A stretch of DNA of 64,000 nucleotides from assembly GCF_024198235.1 (NCBI RefSeq), contig NZ_JAKCFB010000002.1, positions 124,001-188,000 of the forward strand. The letters run 5' to 3'. The position numbers were made by a program, and so were the translations under genes. Positions 60,937 to 64,000 of the stretch are shown here, piece by piece. Each line of letters opens with the position of its first letter. The first letter of the stretch is position 1. Below the pieces are notes generated by a model. It made no database searches, was not told where the DNA came from, and saw only the letters and a program-made list of their open reading frames with translations. Origin of the DNA: Myxococcus dinghuensis. GTDB taxonomy: Bacteria; Myxococcota; Myxococcia; Myxococcales; Myxococcaceae.

Positions 60937-63435
60937 TCAGAAGTCCGCCGTCACCTTGACGGACAACGAGCGGCCGGGGCGCTGGACGCCGAAGAAGTCA
61001 TACGTCTTGGCGTTCGTGAGGTTGAGCACCTCCAGCGTCCCACCCAGCGAGGGCGAGCCCTGCCGGACATAGGAGAGCGCCACGGAGTGGGTGAGCTGCG
61101 CGTCGACCTGCTGCTTGTACTCGCGCAGGCCCTGGCTCTCCCAGCCCCGGTAGAAGCCGTGCACGTAGCGTGAGGTGAAGCCCAGGGAGGCGGAGTCGGT
61201 GGGCAGGAGGAGCGCGCGCCGCTGGAGCCGGGCGGAGACGTTCGCGAAGAGCCAGGGGCGGTTCGGGATGCGGTCGCCGTCGAAGGCCGAGAAGGCACCC
61301 TGCCCGCCCGCGTTGCGGAAGTCCTGCCACGTCCCGTTGGCGTCCAGCGCCAGCCAATCCCCGGGCACCGTCCACCCCACGGACGCCTCGACGCCCAGCG
61401 AGCGCGCCGCGTACACGTTCTGGTAGCTCAGCGTGGTGTCGTTGCCGAGCAACACGATGAGCTGGTCCGCCAGCCGCGCGAAGCCGCCCACGCTCCCGCG
61501 GAAGCTCCCGATGCCGGTGCGCCAGTCGTCGGCGGAGAACTCCAGGTTGGCGTTGTGGCTCAGCTCGGGGCGGAGGGACAGGTTCGAGAGGATGAGCACC
61601 CCGTCGCCGAACAGCTCGTCCGGCCCCGGCAGGCGCGTGGTGTACTCGTAGGAGAGCTTGGCCAGGATGCCGCGCGGCAGGAACACCCGCAGGCTGTCCC
61701 CCACGCCCACGCGCTCGCTGGACTGGTCCTGCTGGCGGAAGACGTTGCCGGGCAGCACCTCCTCCGACCTGGAGCGCATGACGTAGCCCTTCACGAAGAG
61801 CACGTTCTCCATCCGCCCGCTCATCAGCTTCAGCTCGTGCTCGAGCCCGCCCACCAGCGTGAGCAGGTCCCGTTGCGCGCTGAGCGGGTCGCGCTCCTCC
61901 GAGCCCTGCTTGAGCCGGTCCTCGCCCTCGCGCGTCACGAAGGTGGGCGCCAGCGTGAGGCGCACCTGTTGGTCCGGGGAGAGCGCGTAGCCGGCATGCA
62001 CGCGCGCCAGCACGCTGTGCTGCCAGAGCACCTGGTCCGCCGGCGTCGCGCCCAGCTCACCCGGCTGGCGGCGCTCCACGCCCCGGTTGCCGTACCAGTC
62101 GTAGACGTACATCGCCAGGTCGCGGAAGTCCGTGTCGCGGCGGCTGTAGCCCCCCAGGGCCTCCAGGCGGAGCCTGCCGTCGAGCAGCCCCTGGTGCGCC
62201 CACGTCGCGAGCGCGCCGTAGCCCGACTCGGCGGAGCGCGCCTCGCCGTACGGCACGGTCATCACGACGTTGTTCTGGAGCTCCTTGCGCGAGCGCGTGC
62301 CGAAGACGCGCAGCGAGAGCCGGTCGGCGAAGGGCTTGTCGACCACGCCGACCTCCAGCCCGGCCCCGCCCGCGGTGAAGCCGTCATGGAAGCGCGGCAC
62401 ACGCGCCGCCTGGAGCCGGCCCCGCTCGTCGGGGACCTCCACGTCCACCTTGTAGTCGTTGCGCGCCAGGTCCCCGAAGACATGGCCCTTCACGAAGAGG
62501 CCACGCTCGCCCAGCCGATACTGTCCCGCCGCGGAGCCCCGGTACGTGCCGAAGGAGCCGGCCTGCAGCGAGAGCGAGGCGCCACTGGGCTCGTCGCCAT
62601 CCGCGGAGACGAGGTTGACCGCGCCGCCCAGCGCGTCCGCGCCGAAGCGGACGGGCACCACGCCCCGGTAGACCTCCACGCGCTGGAGCAGGTTGACCGG
62701 CACGTTGGCCAGCCCCAGCCCGAAGCCCGCGAGGTCCAGCGGCACGCCATCCAGGAAGAAGCGGACCTGCTCGCCGGAGAAGCCGTTGAGCGAGAAGCGG
62801 CTGGCGGACCCCAGGCCTCCGGTCCGCTGGACGCTGACGCCGCTGTTGCGGCTGAGCACCTCGCCCAGGTCCGCGGTCTGCTGGCGCGCCTCCTCCAGCT
62901 CCACCACGTGGACCGCCTCCGACGACAAGGCGCGCTCCTCCGCCTTGCGGAGCTTGCGGCCCTCCACCTCGATGGTGGACTCCAGCGTGAGCGTCTGCGC
63001 CAACGTGGCATCCACCTGGGTGCGCTCGCCGGCGGACACCTGGACGCGCCAGGCCTGTGGCTCACAGCCGGGGACCAGGGCGTGCAGTTCGTAGGTGCCC
63101 GGCGCGAGCCCCGACACCGAGAAGCGCCGCTGCCCGTCGAGTCGCGGCGTCTGCGTGGCGCCGTCGGGCGACAACAGCAGGACCTCCGCCTGGGACAGGT
63201 CTCCGCCCTCGCAGGCGGACACGCGCCCGGCGATCTCCCCCACCGTCGGACGAGGCTCCGCGGCGGGCGTGGCGGGAGGCGCGGAGGACGGCGCGGACTC
63301 CTGCGCCACCGCGGGCGCCGCCAGGGACAGGGCCATGAGGCCCACGGCCTTCCAGCCCGGGCTCGCACACGAGCCACCGCTTCGGCGGGAGAGGAGCCCC
63401 TTGGCCCGGGCCAGGCTTTCGACGAACAGACGCAT
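60937..63435 (-). CDS. TonB-dependent receptor, probable siderophore uptake
   Basis: The protein is 832 aa from ATG 63435. A signal peptide ends near SLAAPAVAQE. An N-terminal carboxypeptidase-like repeat (GEIAGRVSACEGGDLSQAEVLL ... TYELHALVPGCEPQ) precedes the plug (EEARQQTADLGEVLSRNSGVSVQRTGGLGSASRFSLNGF ... VEVYRGVVPVRFGADALGGAVNLVS). The barrel extends to the C-terminus and closes with a Phe (SLSVKVTADF). Its convergence on the siderophore operon makes it the likely ferric-siderophore importer; ligand specificity is inferred. Confidence 0.9.
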   Translation of the reverse strand: MRLFVESLARAKGLLSRRSGGSCASPGWKAVGLMALSLAAPAVAQESAPSSAPPATPAAEPRPTVGEIAGRVSACEGGDLSQAEVLLLSPDGATQTPRLDGQRRFSVSGLAPGTYELHALVPGCEPQAWRVQVSAGERTQVDATLAQTLTLESTIEVEGRKLRKAEERALSSEAVHVVELEEARQQTADLGEVLSRNSGVSVQRTGGLGSASRFSLNGFSGEQVRFFLDGVPLDLAGFGLGLANVPVNLLQRVEVYRGVVPVRFGADALGGAVNLVSADGDEPSGASLSLQAGSFGTYRGSAAGQYRLGERGLFVKGHVFGDLARNDYKVDVEVPDERGRLQAARVPRFHDGFTAGGAGLEVGVVDKPFADRLSLRVFGTRSRKELQNNVVMTVPYGEARSAESGYGALATWAHQGLLDGRLRLEALGGYSRRDTDFRDLAMYVYDWYGNRGVERRQPGELGATPADQVLWQHSVLARVHAGYALSPDQQVRLTLAPTFVTREGEDRLKQGSEERDPLSAQRDLLTLVGGLEHELKLMSGRMENVLFVKGYVMRSRSEEVLPGNVFRQQDQSSERVGVGDSLRVFLPRGILAKLSYEYTTRLPGPDELFGDGVLILSNLSLRPELSHNANLEFSADDWRTGIGSFRGSVGGFARLADQLIVLLGNDTTLSYQNVYAARSLGVEASVGWTVPGDWLALDANGTWQDFRNAGGQGAFSAFDGDRIPNRPWLFANVSARLQRRALLLPTDSASLGFTSRYVHGFYRGWESQGLREYKQQVDAQLTHSVALSYVRQGSPSLGGTLEVLNLTNAKTYDFFGVQRPGRSLSVKVTADF

Positions 63436-63458
63436 GATGACTTGCACGAATCGAGGAC

Positions 63459-64000
63459 TCACCGGCTCTCGTGTGCCGCGACCTGCAGCGGCACCTCGGA
63501 GTCCCGGGGGTCTCTCGGGGAGATACGCCCGATGACCCAGGCGGAGACGAGGAACATCGCGCCCAGCAGCGCGAGCCCCACGTCCGCGCAGAAGACATAG
63601 GGCGAGCCCACCGGGTCGAACACGCGGCGCGCGTGGCGCCAGGCGTCCAACCAGGGGAGCACCACGAAGATGGCGCCCGACAGCCCGAGCAGTTGCTGGG
63701 CGCAGGCCTTGGCGCGGGGATAGACGAGCGCGCCCAGCACGCAGGCGCACCAGCTCGCGTAGAAGACGCCGTGCTCCCAGTCGGGCCGGCGAGGCAGGGC
63801 CTCCGGCAGCAGTTGGTTGGCCAGGAACGCGGCCGCGAGCGCGAAGGCCGCGCCACCGCAGCCGCCGGCCGTGAAGCGCGCGAGCGCCACGTCCACCCGG
63901 CGCATGCTGCGCGAGCGGCGCTCCAGCCACACCAGGTTGCCCGTCACGACACACAGCGCGCTGAAGATGCCCAGCAGCGCGTAGGCGAGCCGCACGCCCA
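63459..64000 (-). CDS. PepSY-type membrane protein, C-terminal part (5' end outside window)
   Basis: The reading frame is open to the window edge, so the N-terminus is missing; the GTG at 63995 is probably an internal Val. The visible 180 residues hold five or so membrane helices starting VRLAYALLGIFSALCVVTGNLVWLERR, which resembles the last helical segment of PepSY/PiuB-type proteins found next to siderophore receptors. These are thought to reduce or handle ferric siderophores at the inner membrane. The stop is 23 bp before the receptor start, so the pair is likely cotranscribed. Confidence 0.65.
   Translation of the reverse strand, partial: GVRLAYALLGIFSALCVVTGNLVWLERRSRSMRRVDVALARFTAGGCGGAAFALAAAFLANQLLPEALPRRPDWEHGVFYASWCACVLGALVYPRAKACAQQLLGLSGAIFVVLPWLDAWRHARRVFDPVGSPYVFCADVGLALLGAMFLVSAWVIGRISPRDPRDSEVPLQVAAHESR

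Noticed and set aside
60937-63954. 1005-aa version of the TonB receptor
   Set aside because: The extra N-terminus overlaps the membrane protein gene; the signal peptide begins at 63435.

Overview
The window looks like a chromosomal segment of a myxobacterium, most likely Myxococcaceae (Myxococcus, Corallococcus or a relative). The DNA is very GC-rich with strong third-position GC bias. Several families are typical of that group: a Myxococcales-type sigma factor, a RING-HC/TerD-like protein of the MXAN_6230/SCO0930 type, a CsgA-like short-chain dehydrogenase, a HEIGH-motif M57 protease lipoprotein, MopE-type repeats, and a TPR-bearing serine/threonine kinase. I saw no rRNA, tRNA, CRISPR array, transposase, integrase or prophage module.

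Layout. 1-5963: a MopE/RCC1 lipoprotein (runs off the left edge), a LysM/NlpC-like protein, then a coupled kinase-sigma pair. 6022-12266: small metabolic or unknown genes, a deletion scar joining two truncated genes, and a PadR-ADOP permease operon with two dyad operators. 12541-20541: secreted and accessory proteins (PKD/discoidin protein, RING-TerD protein, M57 protease, a possible caspase-like protein, two DUF1801 proteins). 20640-24623: an ArsR/SRPBCC/DoxX operon divergent from a UvrA-like ATPase. 24818-29771: small genes followed by a tightly coupled radical SAM / PLP enzyme / SDR operon, the best candidate here for an undescribed pathway. 29838-51761: a patchwork of orphan and surface proteins (zinc-ribbon protein, LRR-like protein, DUF808 protein, lipoproteins, LysM hydrolase, PLD-zinc ribbon protein, tandem Rieske protein, Ala/Gly-rich protein, repeat lipoprotein, trigger-factor-like chaperone with a hydrophobic partner, MFS/LysR pair, WD40-like protein, P-loop kinase).

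52137-64000 is a complete-looking NRPS-independent siderophore locus. Six genes overlap by 4 bp at each junction: PLP decarboxylase, IucA/IucC synthetase, N-acyltransferase, flavin N-hydroxylase, MFS exporter, second IucA/IucC synthetase. They face a TonB-dependent receptor and a probable PepSY-type membrane protein, with a strong hairpin between the two arms. The order matches rhizobactin 1021 rhbBCDEF with an exporter inserted and without the RhbA aminotransferase. A citrate-diamine dihydroxamate of the schizokinen/rhizobactin/arthrobactin type is the natural prediction. The diamine (1,3-diaminopropane or cadaverine) cannot be decided from sequence alone.

Starts were moved inward wherever a ribosome binding site, signal peptide or 4-bp overlap argued for it. 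Functional names are family-level assignments made by reading the translated sequences; no database search was run.
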